Assembly: GCA_010093605.1 (NCBI GenBank)
Contig: MU004188.1
Span: 2,175,609-2,239,608 of the forward strand
DNA from: Lophium mytilinum
Lineage: Eukaryota > Ascomycota > Dothideomycetes > Mytilinidiales > Mytilinidiaceae
Length of the DNA: 64,000 nt
Direction of reading: 5' to 3'
Position 1 is the first letter of the stretch, and every line of letters begins with the position of its first letter. The notes beneath the pieces were generated by a model. It was not told the DNA's origin, made no database searches, and worked only from the letters and a program-made list of their open reading frames with translations. Below are positions 1 to 10,297 of the stretch, piece after piece. The position numbers were made by a program, and so were the translations under genes.

Positions 1-652
1 GGAACTCGGAGTGAAGCTTGGTCATCGCCGTATCCTCCAGCGCGCAGCTACAGACACCCACTCTCACGAAGCATCTCGTAAGCCATCTGAGGAAGAAGAC
101 ACCAATTCGAACACTTGCAGTAAGTGTGTGAGAGTGAGAGAAATGTCCACTACTTTGATGACTAACATCTCTTAAGGCGAATACCCTACTAAGTCTACGC
201 GTCCGATCCAGGCGTCAGATCATAGCTGTAGGCTTTCTCAGGCCATGGACAACTACTTCGGGCTCATTCTCTCGAAAGACACTTCGGAACGCCGGAAGTT
301 CGATAACTTTCTGAGTCTCGCGCCGCATCCAACCTTAATCTCGACCTTTCATCTACGCGAAATCCTACTAAAGTACACCAAAGACTACGTCCTTAGCGAA
401 GTCTTGATCGACGGTCACCTTTCGGATGGGATGATCGACATTCTCAGGGAGACAAACGTCTTTACAGATGCTTACGACTTTCCCCGCGCCACTAGTAGAT
501 CATTCTCCGTTGGTTATGTTCAAGGCCAGCTCGACGCAGTCTTGGCAGCTATATCACCCGACCCCACGAGGCTCGAAGAAGATTTGGAGGATGCGACGAT
601 GTCTATGCTAGAAGACTTCGACAGTCCTTCAGCGGAAGATACGGAGGATTAG
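1..652 (+). CDS. SAM-like domain protein, left tandem copy (5' end outside window)
   Basis: The gene is cut by the left edge. Exon 1 runs from before base 2 to 119 and exon 2 from 177 to 652. The 57-nt intron (120-176) has a GTAAGT donor, a CTAAC branch point and a TAAG acceptor. Both sides are open in one frame, and the ATG at 245 lies inside exon 2. Exon 1 shows ELGVKLGHRRILQRA, which resembles the last helix of a sterile alpha motif, a protein- or RNA-binding fold. Exon 2 has a helical stretch with FHLREILLKY and then GYVQGQLDAVLAAI, ending in an acidic tail. The next gene is a clear paralog with the same intron position and phase. The exact function is unknown; the SAM assignment rests on the short LGH-x-x-IL motif. 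Confidence 0.72.
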
Positions 653-1123
653 TGTGTAGCAAGACTATGACGCTCTGATGCTGGCAAGGTCTCGATCTCT
701 GACCAGCGGCGCATGTGCGAGCTTTGGGAAGGCATGCTAGCAGAATGGTACTACGTAGGAAACGGCGAAGTGACTATCACACCGAAACTTTTTCCTCACA
801 TTCTAGTGCTTTCCCCTTAATCATCACCACGTTGACATTGAGTAGAATTTCAAATTCAGGTCAACTATACCCCCTTTTGCTCCCCGCCAAAAAATTTATA
901 TTCGGGAGTGCGACACGCTGGAGACAATGCAGAGTAGTCTGGACTATCTGATTCCAAGTGACTGAATAAGGTGAGCATGCCATTCTCCAGTGCCACTCGT
1001 CAGACTACAAGAGCTACTATTCACCTCCGTTGCCATGCCACAGGGAAACAAACAGATTTCCAGAACAACTCATTTTGAATTCCACCTCACAGCATCGCTT
1101 GACGACAAAGTGCTCAAATCACC
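653..1123. other. intergenic spacer between the tandem paralogs
   Basis: Short open frames here have no coding character. This stretch must hold the 3' end of the first gene and the promoter of the second. No clear TATA box or repeat is seen. Confidence 0.5.
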
Positions 1124-1899
1124 ATGGCAGACATCAGCGCCTTCTTTTCGTGCCTGGCCTTGTCTAGGGGAGCTGATCCCAGGCACAGCTACATCCCAAA
1201 TGGTTGGAAACTGTGGGAGAACGCAACCCACCTCACGACCGACGATCTGTCCAAGCTCGGGTTCTACCTTGGTCACAAACACATCCTGGAGAGGGTCATC
1301 GCGTCGCAACCTGACAATTCCATTGATCGTTCTTTAATTGCTGTGTTCGATAGTATGTCTATCAGAGACAGAGGTGGGTATTCTGCACACTTCTCCAGGT
1401 TTATTTAGTGATCACTGACGAGGCTTCAGCACATCCGAGAACCCGGGCCTTAAATTTCACCGTATCCAACGTCAAAATCGCCATGATCGAGTACTTCAAG
1501 GCCCTCCTCCAGCCCGAGAATCAAGCCGATACTCAAGACAGTCGAGAAATGTATGAGGAATATCAGAGCTTCCTCAGCCAGGATCCAGATCTTGCGCTGA
1601 TAGAGACGTATCACCTCCGCCGCGTCTTGAAGAGATTCTTGTCTAGACATATCGATGTCGATACACTAGACTCCGACGAAGTCTGGAGCCGGATCGAGGT
1701 GGTACTTTGCCAAATAGACGTCACAGCTTCGTTATATAGGCGCGGTACGGAATATGAGCTGGATGAGAGGGCTGAGGCGTATGATAGCGGCTACATCGAC
1801 GGCCAGCTAGACACACTTCTAGAATTTCTCAGCGATGATCCTTATAGCGTTCGGCTCGGTATTTCGCAGATGTGGCAGGGCAGGGATGTGGATGGCTAG
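1124..1899 (+). CDS. SAM-like domain protein, right tandem copy
   Basis: Two exons, 1124-1373 and 1430-1899, give 239 residues. The 56-nt intron (1374-1429) has donor GTGGGT, branch CTGAC and acceptor TTCAG, and is in phase 1 like the intron of the left neighbour. The N-terminal part contains GWKLWENATHLTTDDLSKLG followed by LGHKHILERVI, a recognisable second half of a SAM domain. After the splice come a poorly conserved linker, a helical region with YHLRRVLKRFL and the shared motif GYIDGQLDTLLEFL. The neighbour has the same order (FHLREIL, then GYVQGQLDAVL). The pair looks like a local duplication that has diverged strongly. The biological role is unknown; SAM plus helices suggests a protein-interaction role, which is inference. 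Confidence 0.75.
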
Positions 1900-2497
1900 C
1901 TATAGGGACGTCGTCGTTGCGGAGAAGCGAACTATAAAGTGCCGCGGGCAAGTCAGCTACTAGACATGGAGGGGAGTTTGGGGGCGGTATCATGCGCCGA
2001 TTTGGACGTTGGCGACCAGATCGGAGTTATTTAGGCATGCTGGCTCCTCTGTGTCTTCCCGCCTGCTAGACTCAGTCATTCTTCAATCAACTAGGTTGAT
2101 ATGGCGCTGTATAATGCAAGTGAGCATCTTGTAGCTTTCATCTGTGTGACTTGTTAGATCATGTATCAAAGTTCGCGTCTACGCGCAATCTCACGAATAT
2201 TTCGAGCGGCCAAAGCAGTATCATTGCGCAGGTGGAAGCTTCACGAGTTAGTAGTGGTATATCCCTTAGGACCATCTCAGGCAAAACAACTCGCTAGCAT
2301 GGGCCTCACTTCGTTTGCCTAATCCGCGCGGACGTGGCCGCCACGCCAAGGAATCAGCGCCACCTTTCACAACTATCCGTGACGTCGCTTTAGTCATCTG
2401 CACTAGCCACGGCCACACACCATGTTTTCACTTCCGGCAGCCACGATCAAGTCTTTCCTCTTCACTCCAACCTCTCAGTTCACCCCACACTGTCGCG
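1900..2497. other. intergenic, no gene seen
   Basis: No supported gene. An ATG-initiated open frame extends the following gene upstream to 2315, but the extra 61 residues are low in coding character, so I treat 2315-2497 as leader. Confidence 0.45.
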
Positions 2498-3352
2498 ATG
2501 GGGCCGCCAGTGCAGCATTCATCCACCGAGGCAGCAGACGACGGAGGAGGAAAGGAGGAAAGCAACAACAATGAAAAGACTGCCGACAAGAAGACGGAGG
2601 ATGACCAGGTCATGGACGACAAGACCAATGACGGGGGAGATTCGAACAATGTACCGGTAGAGGACCTGTACGCCATTTCGCTCACCGTTGCCGACCTTGA
2701 GAACCCATTCATCCACAAGCTGCAGAACTTTCGTCAATCTCTATCCAATCATTCCATTCTAGAGGGAATGGCAGAGCACTATGTTCAAGAGCATAAAGAC
2801 ATGCTTGCCCGGCTTCACACTGTCTTAAACCTTCACCCAGCGCAGGTCCTATGTGACTGTAGACCCAACCAAGGCGAAATCATCCAGGAGACTCGCGGGA
2901 AGGTCGTAACTGGTACCACAAAACATGTTGAGACCTTTCGTCATGCAAACGAAACTCTTAAGGAACTCCGCATTCGCCTACGTCAAGACCCCACCAACGA
3001 CCAGAAAGTGCTCAGCATATTCGTTGACGCCATGCTGTACGGCCTTGACTTGGGAACGATTTCCCGATATACATTCGAGAAGGATGTGCTAGCGCTGGCT
3101 GCCAAAGGCCCGATTCTCCCAAATTTGGACGCAATCAGTTTCAGATACTTGTGTTCAATCACTACGGCGGAGGATCTGCTTGTGGCTGTTGTCAAGCTGC
3201 TAGAAAGCATTCTGACCCATTATCGGCTCTGCTCGTTTTGCCGGGCCCTTATCCATCACTGCGTACAGAAGGGCATTTCGGCTGCAGGTTCACGTTACCA
3301 TCTGAAGGTGTTCCAGAGTCTTTCTGAGCATGTCGATGCCAGAGACTTCTAA
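2498..3352 (+). CDS. hypothetical protein, intact copy of a tandem family
   Basis: A single exon of 284 residues starting MGPPVQHSS. An in-frame upstream ATG at 2315 would give 345 residues. Residues about 10-60 are very acidic, polar and probably disordered (runs of D, E, N, K). The remainder is predicted mostly helical and carries ISFRYLCS followed by EDLLVAVVKLLESIL near the C-terminus. I do not recognise the family. A degenerate second copy lies 620 bp downstream on the same strand (3976-4757), with matching motifs in the same order. This shows that the C-terminal part is a real conserved unit. There are no signal peptide, membrane segments or catalytic motifs. A nuclear or cytoplasmic protein is plausible but not shown. 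Confidence 0.65.
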   Translation: MGPPVQHSSTEAADDGGGKEESNNNEKTADKKTEDDQVMDDKTNDGGDSNNVPVEDLYAISLTVADLENPFIHKLQNFRQSLSNHSILEGMAEHYVQEHKDMLARLHTVLNLHPAQVLCDCRPNQGEIIQETRGKVVTGTTKHVETFRHANETLKELRIRLRQDPTNDQKVLSIFVDAMLYGLDLGTISRYTFEKDVLALAAKGPILPNLDAISFRYLCSITTAEDLLVAVVKLLESILTHYRLCSFCRALIHHCVQKGISAAGSRYHLKVFQSLSEHVDARDF

Positions 3353-3975
3353 GACGGGGGGACGGTATGAAAAGTCCATTTGGGCTAAGATGAAGGGCGT
3401 GGTCTCATGGGAATTTCGGGAGATAGAACTACAACACTACTGAAAATCCTTCTATATTATGCCCTAAACATGTTGCGGCATGACGTGAAATTTGATACTA
3501 TCTAATCATACCTACGGTTCTTCAACAACTCACAAAGCTTAGCACACATGTTCTGGTTGCTGCCTTCGATGTTTCTGGCTAATTCACGTGAAGGTGATCC
3601 GGTTATCGAGTCTCGAATTTGGAGTGGAATTAGCACTCAAAACACTCTGCGTTAGCCTGTAATGTTCATAAGGGTTGATTTGTCACTCCAGAACACCCAG
3701 TGCTGTTGAATCGTAGGCCGTAGCCCCTGACCATCAATAGAACGTGGCATTACATACTTGAGCCGCCTGTTTGATACTAGCAATGGTTGCTATAGGTGAT
3801 TGTCATAATCGGACAATGAAGCGCGTGGCTACGTACGAAAGGATCCCCGTGACGGACTACCTGAATGTACGCACTTAATCGTCGACATTAGCTATATATG
3901 TCGCCCAACCGTTTGCGACATTCCCCATCACCTTTGACTCATCACGCTGACCGCAGAAACCTGTACATTGCGATC
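3353..3975. other. intergenic spacer of the second tandem pair
   Basis: No gene seen. TATATATG at about 3894 could be a promoter remnant for the following pseudogene. Confidence 0.4.
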
Positions 3976-4757
3976 ATGTCCCAGGACAGAGCACTGAACC
4001 GTGCGGCGAACATTAAAACTGAGGAAGGATACGAAAGAGGTAGTGATGGAGTAGACGGCGGAGGGGAGTCCCTGACCGAATCTCCCCACAAACTCCATCC
4101 CCACAACGAATGCCCCGCCTGCGTCCGCTGTTGCAACCGCTCTGAACATCCCACCCAATATCTCCTACTCCGATCGTCTCTCCCAAGTCGTCGAAAGCCA
4201 CACGGTAGGGCGCCAGGATAGCCTTAAACGCCTGATTGAACGAGAATTAAGCTTTGGTCTCGAATCCGTATAAAAACCTGCCGATTTTGACCAGCGCTTG
4301 CGCACGGAGGCAAACAGGGTCAAGCGCGGCATCAGCTTCTGCAACGCAAATGAGAGCTTGGACGAGCTACGAAGCCGCCTCCACCACGATTCAGGAACTG
4401 GAAGCAAGATGTTCAGCATTGCCATCGACGCTAATGTACAACGCTAACAAAGGTCCTGCGGCTCGCTCGCACTTCGAAGAGCGCATTCTAGAGTACATGT
4501 CCTACCAGACGACATTGACTACGCTATCCTTTAGATACCTCTGCTCTTGCAAGACGCTCGAGGAACTGATCATGTGGCTTGTCAAGTTCTTCGAAAGCGA
4601 AATTATCCGGAACCCGAACAGGAAAGGGTGGAACTGTCGGCATATAAGATCTATTGTGAATCAATGGGGCACTGCTGACCACAAGATGGCGTTTCAACCG
4701 CTCTGGGATGCCTGGGCTTGGGTAGTTGATATGGATGTCCACACGGGGTATGAGTAG
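3976..4757 (+). pseudogene. decayed paralog of the gene at 2498-3352
   Basis: Homology to the upstream gene is spread over all three plus frames. The ATG at 3976 opens frame 1. Similarity then moves to another frame (about 4075-4444), where LSYSDRLSQVVESH and NANESLDELRSRL match NHSILEGMAEHY and ANETLKELRIRL of the intact copy. That frame has a stop at 4271 in a position that aligns without a gap, and another at 4445. From about 4434 the match continues in a third frame to 4757, with LSFRYLCSCKTLEELIMWLVK matching the intact ISFRYLCSITTAEDLL segment. At least two frame changes and one nonsense codon are needed. A short intron over the 4271 stop is unlikely because the paralog aligns across it at nearly the same length. 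A sequencing error could explain one break but hardly all. Confidence 0.7.
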
Positions 4758-5781
4758 GTATGCGGCGTATAGACTTCCTACCCATTTACCGAAGAGAGCA
4801 GCTTTAAGAGAGGTGGTGCAAATCAAGGGATTCTGTGTAGCAAATGCTCCTTGGCAAATATTGGCGGTTTATCCCTAGATTCTGTAGGGAGAGTGCTGGG
4901 TATCTTATATCCATGTTTGTAGTCTACATAATACCAGGGACTGTTCCAAAGCTTACACAACCCTACTACCATTGCTCTGAGCTCTATGATAGTTTGCTGT
5001 GTTGATGCCGATGGAAGTCTTGCGCGTTAGCCTCCGAAGACTCGTCCGACACAGTGCTAGGTCATGGGTCTAGCTAGGTAAATGGATATACAACGGCCTT
5101 AGCTTCGTCCTTACCATTTCGATACACCATAAGGAGCGCCCCAGGGAATATTCCTTCGGCCAGACTCAACGTGGTCTAGTCTCTACTGAGCTGACCTTTG
5201 CATCGCAATTCAAGCTCCCAAAATATTTCACCAGACCCCAAGCCTTTGCAAAAAGTGTCCAGAAGTACGTCTTCGTATGTTCCATTTTTAAGTCATAATG
5301 CAGGCTTACGAATATAGCACCACTCCAGCTACTCTCGCATCAACACTGTAAGATGAGCCTTCGCTAATATAGATTCATTACTCAAAAGGTAGTCCATCAT
5401 GCACTGCACTAACCTTTACATGATGTCTGCAGCTCCTAGAGCCAGGCGGGGTACCCGAAACAGTTGCAAGGAGTGCCCAAACTTAGGCCTTGGTACTGTA
5501 CAAGGTGCAACTGACTATGGCAGACGTACCCGCCAAAGCTTAAGCAAGCATTCATGCCTCCCTGGCAATACCGCCGAGCCGCTAACAGAGTCGGTCCTTT
5601 CCCCACCGGCTAGCTTACCAGCTACCAGTAGCGTTCCCACGCCATGCCACCTAAATGTGACGACGTCCCATCTGAGGTCTACATCTCCGACCAACCTTTC
5701 AGTACAAAAAGGACAGGTCATTCGTTCTCTTCGGGTTCCTATGTTCTGGGCGGCGGTGTCTTTTATCTCATAGCGTTCATA
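4758..5781. other. intergenic, about 1 kb
   Basis: No supported gene. An open frame at 5399-5773 starts with two cysteines and basic residues but matches no family I know. An ATG at 5644 could extend the next gene by 46 residues. Confidence 0.4.
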
Positions 5782-6651
5782 ATGACTCCAAGCATCCACC
5801 TCACAACTTTCGAAGCGAACTCTGCAGAAGATCAGGAAAAGGTATGCAACCTCACGCGCATTCTCTATATTCCGCATAATGATCTACTTGAAACGTGACA
5901 ACCCCACATAACATCAGCCCAGGTCATCACCATTCTAACACCCCTGCAACCACACGCCGCATCAGCCGGGCTGTCTAAATTCTGCGTCTGCATCCCCGAT
6001 GACCCCGCGGATGCTACTACCGTGCTTTTGATCGAAGAGTAAATTTACCCCTTCTTCGTCCTTCCCCAGTCTATCGGCCGATTTTCTCAGGCCTCTCCAT
6101 CCCGCCGTCAACGGATCTCACCTCTCTCACACGCCCCTTCTAGAATCCCAACCTCGTTAACCTCTGCCTGGGCGTTGGACGGCTACAACCCGTCAAACCT
6201 AACGATCCACTCTGTCCTCGAAACCTTATCCACCATCAAATCCACCCAAAAGCTTCTACCTGGCGTCTCCTTCCACCGCCCCTCCCTCACGGCCGCATCT
6301 GCGGAGGACCTCTTCATTGTCACAGCTATGTTCGGATTCCATTCTGGGACCGCGCTTAAGGCTTTAAGAGGTTGGAGAGAGTTTGTGAAGTACTGTGAGG
6401 AGGAAGAAAGGGATGTGCTGGGATATTATGTTGCGGCTGCGGAAGCCGGAATCGGGGGGACGGGAGGAGACGGGGGTGAAGAGGAGGGAGAGGAGATTAG
6501 AACCCTGGAGATCTATGCGAGTAAGAAGTTCGTGTATGAGACACATCTGAAGAGTCCGGCAGTGGCTAGGAATCAAGAGCAAAATGGGGCGTGGAGGGAT
6601 GGGAGGACGGGCGTGGGGAGATGGAGGATAGTTGGGGGATCTTTAGGGTAA
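5782..6651 (+). CDS. ABM-like (antibiotic biosynthesis monooxygenase fold) protein, two modules
   Basis: Three exons: 5782-5841, 5923-6038 and 6144-6651 (227 residues). Intron 1 (81 nt, GTATGC to CCCAG) is phase 0. Intron 2 (105 nt, GTAAAT to TTCTAG) is phase 2. Joining them restores one open frame to a common stop. The first module reads IHLTTFEANSAEDQEK, then VITILTPLQPHA and TTVLLIEE, the usual strand-helix-strand pattern of ABM domains (TFVLIEEW-like). The second has AEDLFIVTAMF and ends KKFVYETHLKSPAVA, the typical last helix of ABM domains. ABM proteins are small ferredoxin-like monooxygenases or heme-degrading enzymes, often dimers; a tandem arrangement mimics the dimer. Substrate is unknown. 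A low-complexity Gly/Glu loop (about 6465-6500) interrupts module two. The start could instead be 5644 (273 residues). Confidence 0.62.
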
Positions 6652-7393
6652 TGTGGATCGGCAAATGGACGACGAGAGGCTGAGGATGGAGGTTGTAATT
6701 AGGGTAGGTTCAGTGCAGATTCCGGCCTCACTGCTCTCTCCGGTTGTTTCTTGGTCGTGACGAAGAAGGGGGATAGGAATAGGGGAGGCTTGGCAAGTTG
6801 GATATCTGTCTCTGATGCCGGGAAGCCATACTCCAATTTTCCCAACGCTGAACTTCTAAGGATGAAATTGCGGTTGACCACGGCTCCATTCGGAGAACCT
6901 TCTGGACATGCGGGGGTAAGAGGACCGGCGGCAGCTCCAGTGCTTGGCGACAAGTCGAGCGCGCCAGCTTCGATCCGTATCAGTGAATTCAACATCGAAA
7001 TGTCGCACATAAAACAGCGCTGCCCGGCTCCCAACCTGCCTCTCTTCTACACCAGCTTTTTTCCTACAACCACTACAGAAAGCAACCGCCAATATCCAAC
7101 TGCCCAGCCAAAGCATCTTGCAACTGCCAAACACACCTGCATCCAGCTTGAGCATTCGATCACCCGCATCTCCAGCCACTTCCCCAGCTCCGCCTGTCTC
7201 CAGACAAAGCTTGACCTAGCTCTCCAGCAGCGAACCACCACCTCCCAAAAAAACTCTCCAACCTCGTAAGTTGCCTTCTCTCGTCGTCGCTGCATTGCGG
7301 CGTCCTTCCATATACCTCCTCGAAACACCATTCCCTATACGCGAAAGCTAACGCCTCCACCATTAGATCTCCAGGCCCATTTCACCCCCAAGA
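6652..7393 (+). promoter_or_regulatory. promoter and spliced 5' leader of the 812-residue protein
   Basis: The stretch from about 7040 is C- and A-rich with pyrimidine tracts, as in fungal leaders. A 101-nt intron with donor GTAAGT (7266), branch GCTAAC (7347) and acceptor ATTAG (7365-7366) lies 27 nt before the start codon. Removing it does not put the upstream open frame (6751-7269) in phase with the ATG at 7394, so it is best read as a 5'UTR intron. Confidence 0.6.
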
Positions 7394-9832
7394 ATGTCTC
7401 TCTCTTCCATTCTCAGCCGCTTCCCTCCCCGTATGTCTGCGTCGCAGGCTGCCCTCGCCCGCCGCCAGGAGAAGGCCATCACCCAAGGCCGCTCGCCCAC
7501 TCCTCCATCCGAAGCGTCTTCCCGTACTATGAGCGCCCGCTCATCTGCTAGCAATAGGGATGTCTCGCGCGCGCCGTCTGTGGACTCGATCTACTCGTCC
7601 ACCCCGCGCGCAGACTCCCCTGCCACCAATCACCTGGTCCCTGGATCCCCATCTGTACACAAGGCGAACGCCCGCTCCCCCTCTGCAGACACGCTGTATG
7701 GGTCTGCTTCGGAAGGTTTCACCCCCCGCCAACCTAGCCGCGAGTCCAGCATGGGGGCGATCATCAACCACGCCTCTCGCTACCGCGGTGTCCATCTCCA
7801 AGACAATCGTGGAGTGGAAGAGTACGTTCACTATGGCAAGGAAGATGAGTTTACCCCGACTACGTACCCGGCCTCCGACGTAGGCTTCGATGATGTCTTC
7901 GATGCACACTACATACGCTCTACGTCCGAAGTCTCCAGTACCAATGATAGTATTGGAAGTGATGAGAGCGACGGAGAATACCATGACGAAGACATGTACG
8001 GGCTCCACCATCATCTGGACAATCGAGTTGAGGGTCGTCGCAACTGGTGCGAGCCCCATACCGATAAATGCAGCACCCCCTCGGAGCGCGGCCACAGTGG
8101 CCACCAGACTCCCCCATTCGACCTCCATGCTCTGGATCACCACCAGACCCCACCATTCGATGCCCATGGTCTTGGCCTGAACGGTAGTCAGACTCCTCCA
8201 CCGCGCTCACCCGAGTTTGTTCCGTACAGACGGGTGATGTCTTCGCCATACAACGGCTTGAACGAGGATAGCCCTCCGCTGCGGTCGCCCGAGTTCGTCC
8301 CATACAGGCGCGCGCTGTCTCCGCGATACAACGGCTTGGGCGACGACGGCCCTTCACTGCGCTCGCCTGAGTTCGTCCCTTACAAGCGTGTGCTACCTCC
8401 GCACTACAACAGCTTGGCCGAGGACCGTTTCGAGACTCGTCCACCGGGCTCGCCCGAGTTCATCCCTTACAGGCGGGTGATCTCTCGCTATAACAGCTTG
8501 GACTCGGACGGTTTCGAGACAGACCATGCGTACGACGCGTCCGGCGAAGACGACGATCGTAGCATGACTGGAATGGACGGCGAGGAGGTGCGGGAGACGA
8601 TCGAACCGTATACTGTCCGTGCCTACCCTCGTGGTCCTCATCCGCAGGAACACCTTCTCAGGACTGCTTCGCCAGATTACCGCCATGATAGCCGGGTTCA
8701 GTGGTCTCCTCTGGATCGAGAGGATACTCATCCGGGTTTGACGCCTCGACGTAACTCTCCGGAGATAATCGATCTGCGAACCCCATCGCCAGAACCGTTC
8801 GCACGTAGCCAGGATCTGAAGCGCAGCCACCGGGAGCTCTCATCTTCGACTACTTCATCCGCTGGTGTCGCTATCAAGCGGCCCTGCGATCGATTTGCGG
8901 CATTCCCTAATTCGCCCTCGCCGCCTCTCTATGTTCGAAGCCCCATATCGCAGCCATCTACGCCTCCACGCGGTTTGAAGCGCTCCGCCCCCCAGGATGA
9001 GAACGGCCCTTCAGATCGTCGCGATAGTCCCGACCATCTGACTCCCGAATACCGCCCTAATAAGCGCCCCCGCTACTCACCTGTTCCTCCACAGGCGCAA
9101 CAGCAGCGCGCTAGTCTCCACTCTCCGTTCCAGACGCCCCAGCGGAAGACTCACCGCGAGTGGATCGACCTGACCTCTCCCTCTCCCTCCCCTCGCCGCT
9201 CCATCGCAGACAGCTCCATGTGGAGCTATTCACCACGACGCGCTCTTCGGCCCACCCCCTCGCCTCCTCGAGAGATGACCCCGCGCACTCGCGCCCAGTA
9301 CCCGTCACACCACTCCTCGGAGGCTAGCTCAAGCAGCTCTCCGGACTGGAGGGGTATCCGCGTCCCGCAGCCCAACGCCAGCTTTCTAGACCGCCTCGGC
9401 AACGAGCTGGAAGAGATGCGCGGCGAGCTTACCGGCGAGATTGATTTCCTCTACGACCAACAGGGCGAGCTTGTGGACCATATCGGCCGCATCCAGTACC
9501 AAGCGCGTGACATGCATCAGGCTCTGAGCGATTTGTACCAGAATACGAGCACGGAGGTCATTCCGAACCTGAACGCAGCCGGAGATAAGACCCGCGAATT
9601 GGAGGGCGAATTGGTGGATATGCGTCGGGCTATGGACGCTATGCGAGGTAAGATGAATACCATGAGGGGTGAGATGTATGCAATGAGGGGAGATCTGAGG
9701 GAATTGAATGCGGAGAACGAAGAGTTGAACGAGGAGGTGAGGTATTACATGGAGCGCGACCTGCACACTAAGCGCGTGGTTGCGCAGCAGGTCTTCGGTG
9801 TGCAGATGGAGGATGATGACGAAGAGTTGTAG
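7394..9832 (+). CDS. large disordered protein with SPEF-V-PYRR repeats and C-terminal coiled coil
   Basis: A single exon of 812 residues. Most of the chain is Ser/Pro/Arg-rich and predicted disordered, with many SP and TP sites that could be proline-directed kinase targets. Residues about 270-375 hold four tandem copies of a 27-31-residue unit built on RSPEFVPYRR, then SPRYN and an acidic end. SPEFIPYRR marks the last, more diverged copy. Basic clusters such as NKRPRYSP look like nuclear localisation signals. Residues about 660-790 form a coiled coil with MRGEM-type repeats (MRRAMDAMRGKMNTMRGEM) and end in an acidic tail. I do not recognise an ortholog. The layout suggests a nuclear or scaffold protein that dimerises at the C-terminus; this is inference. 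A degenerate 82-84-bp repeat lies just downstream. Confidence 0.8.
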   Translation: MSLSSILSRFPPRMSASQAALARRQEKAITQGRSPTPPSEASSRTMSARSSASNRDVSRAPSVDSIYSSTPRADSPATNHLVPGSPSVHKANARSPSADTLYGSASEGFTPRQPSRESSMGAIINHASRYRGVHLQDNRGVEEYVHYGKEDEFTPTTYPASDVGFDDVFDAHYIRSTSEVSSTNDSIGSDESDGEYHDEDMYGLHHHLDNRVEGRRNWCEPHTDKCSTPSERGHSGHQTPPFDLHALDHHQTPPFDAHGLGLNGSQTPPPRSPEFVPYRRVMSSPYNGLNEDSPPLRSPEFVPYRRALSPRYNGLGDDGPSLRSPEFVPYKRVLPPHYNSLAEDRFETRPPGSPEFIPYRRVISRYNSLDSDGFETDHAYDASGEDDDRSMTGMDGEEVRETIEPYTVRAYPRGPHPQEHLLRTASPDYRHDSRVQWSPLDREDTHPGLTPRRNSPEIIDLRTPSPEPFARSQDLKRSHRELSSSTTSSAGVAIKRPCDRFAAFPNSPSPPLYVRSPISQPSTPPRGLKRSAPQDENGPSDRRDSPDHLTPEYRPNKRPRYSPVPPQAQQQRASLHSPFQTPQRKTHREWIDLTSPSPSPRRSIADSSMWSYSPRRALRPTPSPPREMTPRTRAQYPSHHSSEASSSSSPDWRGIRVPQPNASFLDRLGNELEEMRGELTGEIDFLYDQQGELVDHIGRIQYQARDMHQALSDLYQNTSTEVIPNLNAAGDKTRELEGELVDMRRAMDAMRGKMNTMRGEMYAMRGDLRELNAENEELNEEVRYYMERDLHTKRVVAQQVFGVQMEDDDEEL

Positions 9833-9899
9833 GGAGTGGGTGTTAGAGAGTGGCATGGTGAGAGGGGGTGAGATTGAAGGTGACTTTTCTGATCCTCTT

Positions 9900-10270
9900 C
9901 AGGGTCTTTTCACGACTTTTCCTTTTATTTTCTGGTATGTTTCGAGGATGGATTGACCCCACGTTGGCTTTCCACACCTTGTCAGGTTTCTTCTCAAGGC
10001 TTTTCCCTTGTTCTTCTGGGATGGCACGAGGATGGATTCGCCCCACGATGGCTTTCCACACCTTGTTGGGGTTCTTTTCACGGCCTTTGCTATGGTGTTC
10101 TGGCTCTACTTCGGCGAAGGGTCGAGGTGACGGAGCTTTGCAGACCTACATGGGGTCTTGCACGAATTTCCTTTCTTTCTGGGGATATAGCGAGGATGGA
10201 TTGACCTGGCGACGTCTTTCCACACCTTGTTCAGGGGCTTCTAATCACTTTTCCTATGTTTGCTGTTTTG
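9900..10270 (+). repeat. 82-84-bp degenerate tandem repeat, about four units
   Basis: The phrase CGAGGATGGATT starts at 9943, 10027 and 10191, each time followed by CTTTCCACACCTTGT about 25 bases later. The spacings of 84 and 164 bp indicate a unit of about 82-84 bp, with one badly decayed unit near 10110. The open frames across it are by-products of the repeat. Confidence 0.8.
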
Positions 10271-10297
10271 TGGGCGTTCCTGTTTCAGTCTTTCACC

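Noticed and set aside
4257-4296. Short intron over the stop at 4271 in the second tandem copy
   Set aside because: It would be about 40 nt with a poor donor, and the intact paralog aligns through this point with almost no length difference, so a nonsense mutation is simpler.
5399-5773. 124-residue open frame before the ABM-like gene
   Set aside because: Low-complexity Ser/Thr/Pro composition, no motif, and overlaps the likely promoter of the next gene.
6751-7269. 172-residue open frame upstream of the disordered-protein gene
   Set aside because: It ends in a 5'UTR-like pyrimidine/adenine-rich leader. Splicing at 7266 does not bring it into frame with the ATG at 7394.
7541-8444. Long minus-strand open frames (208 and 174 residues) within the disordered-protein gene
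   Set aside because: Shadows of the plus-strand repeat-rich coding sequence; the plus frame has the domain pattern and the spliced leader.
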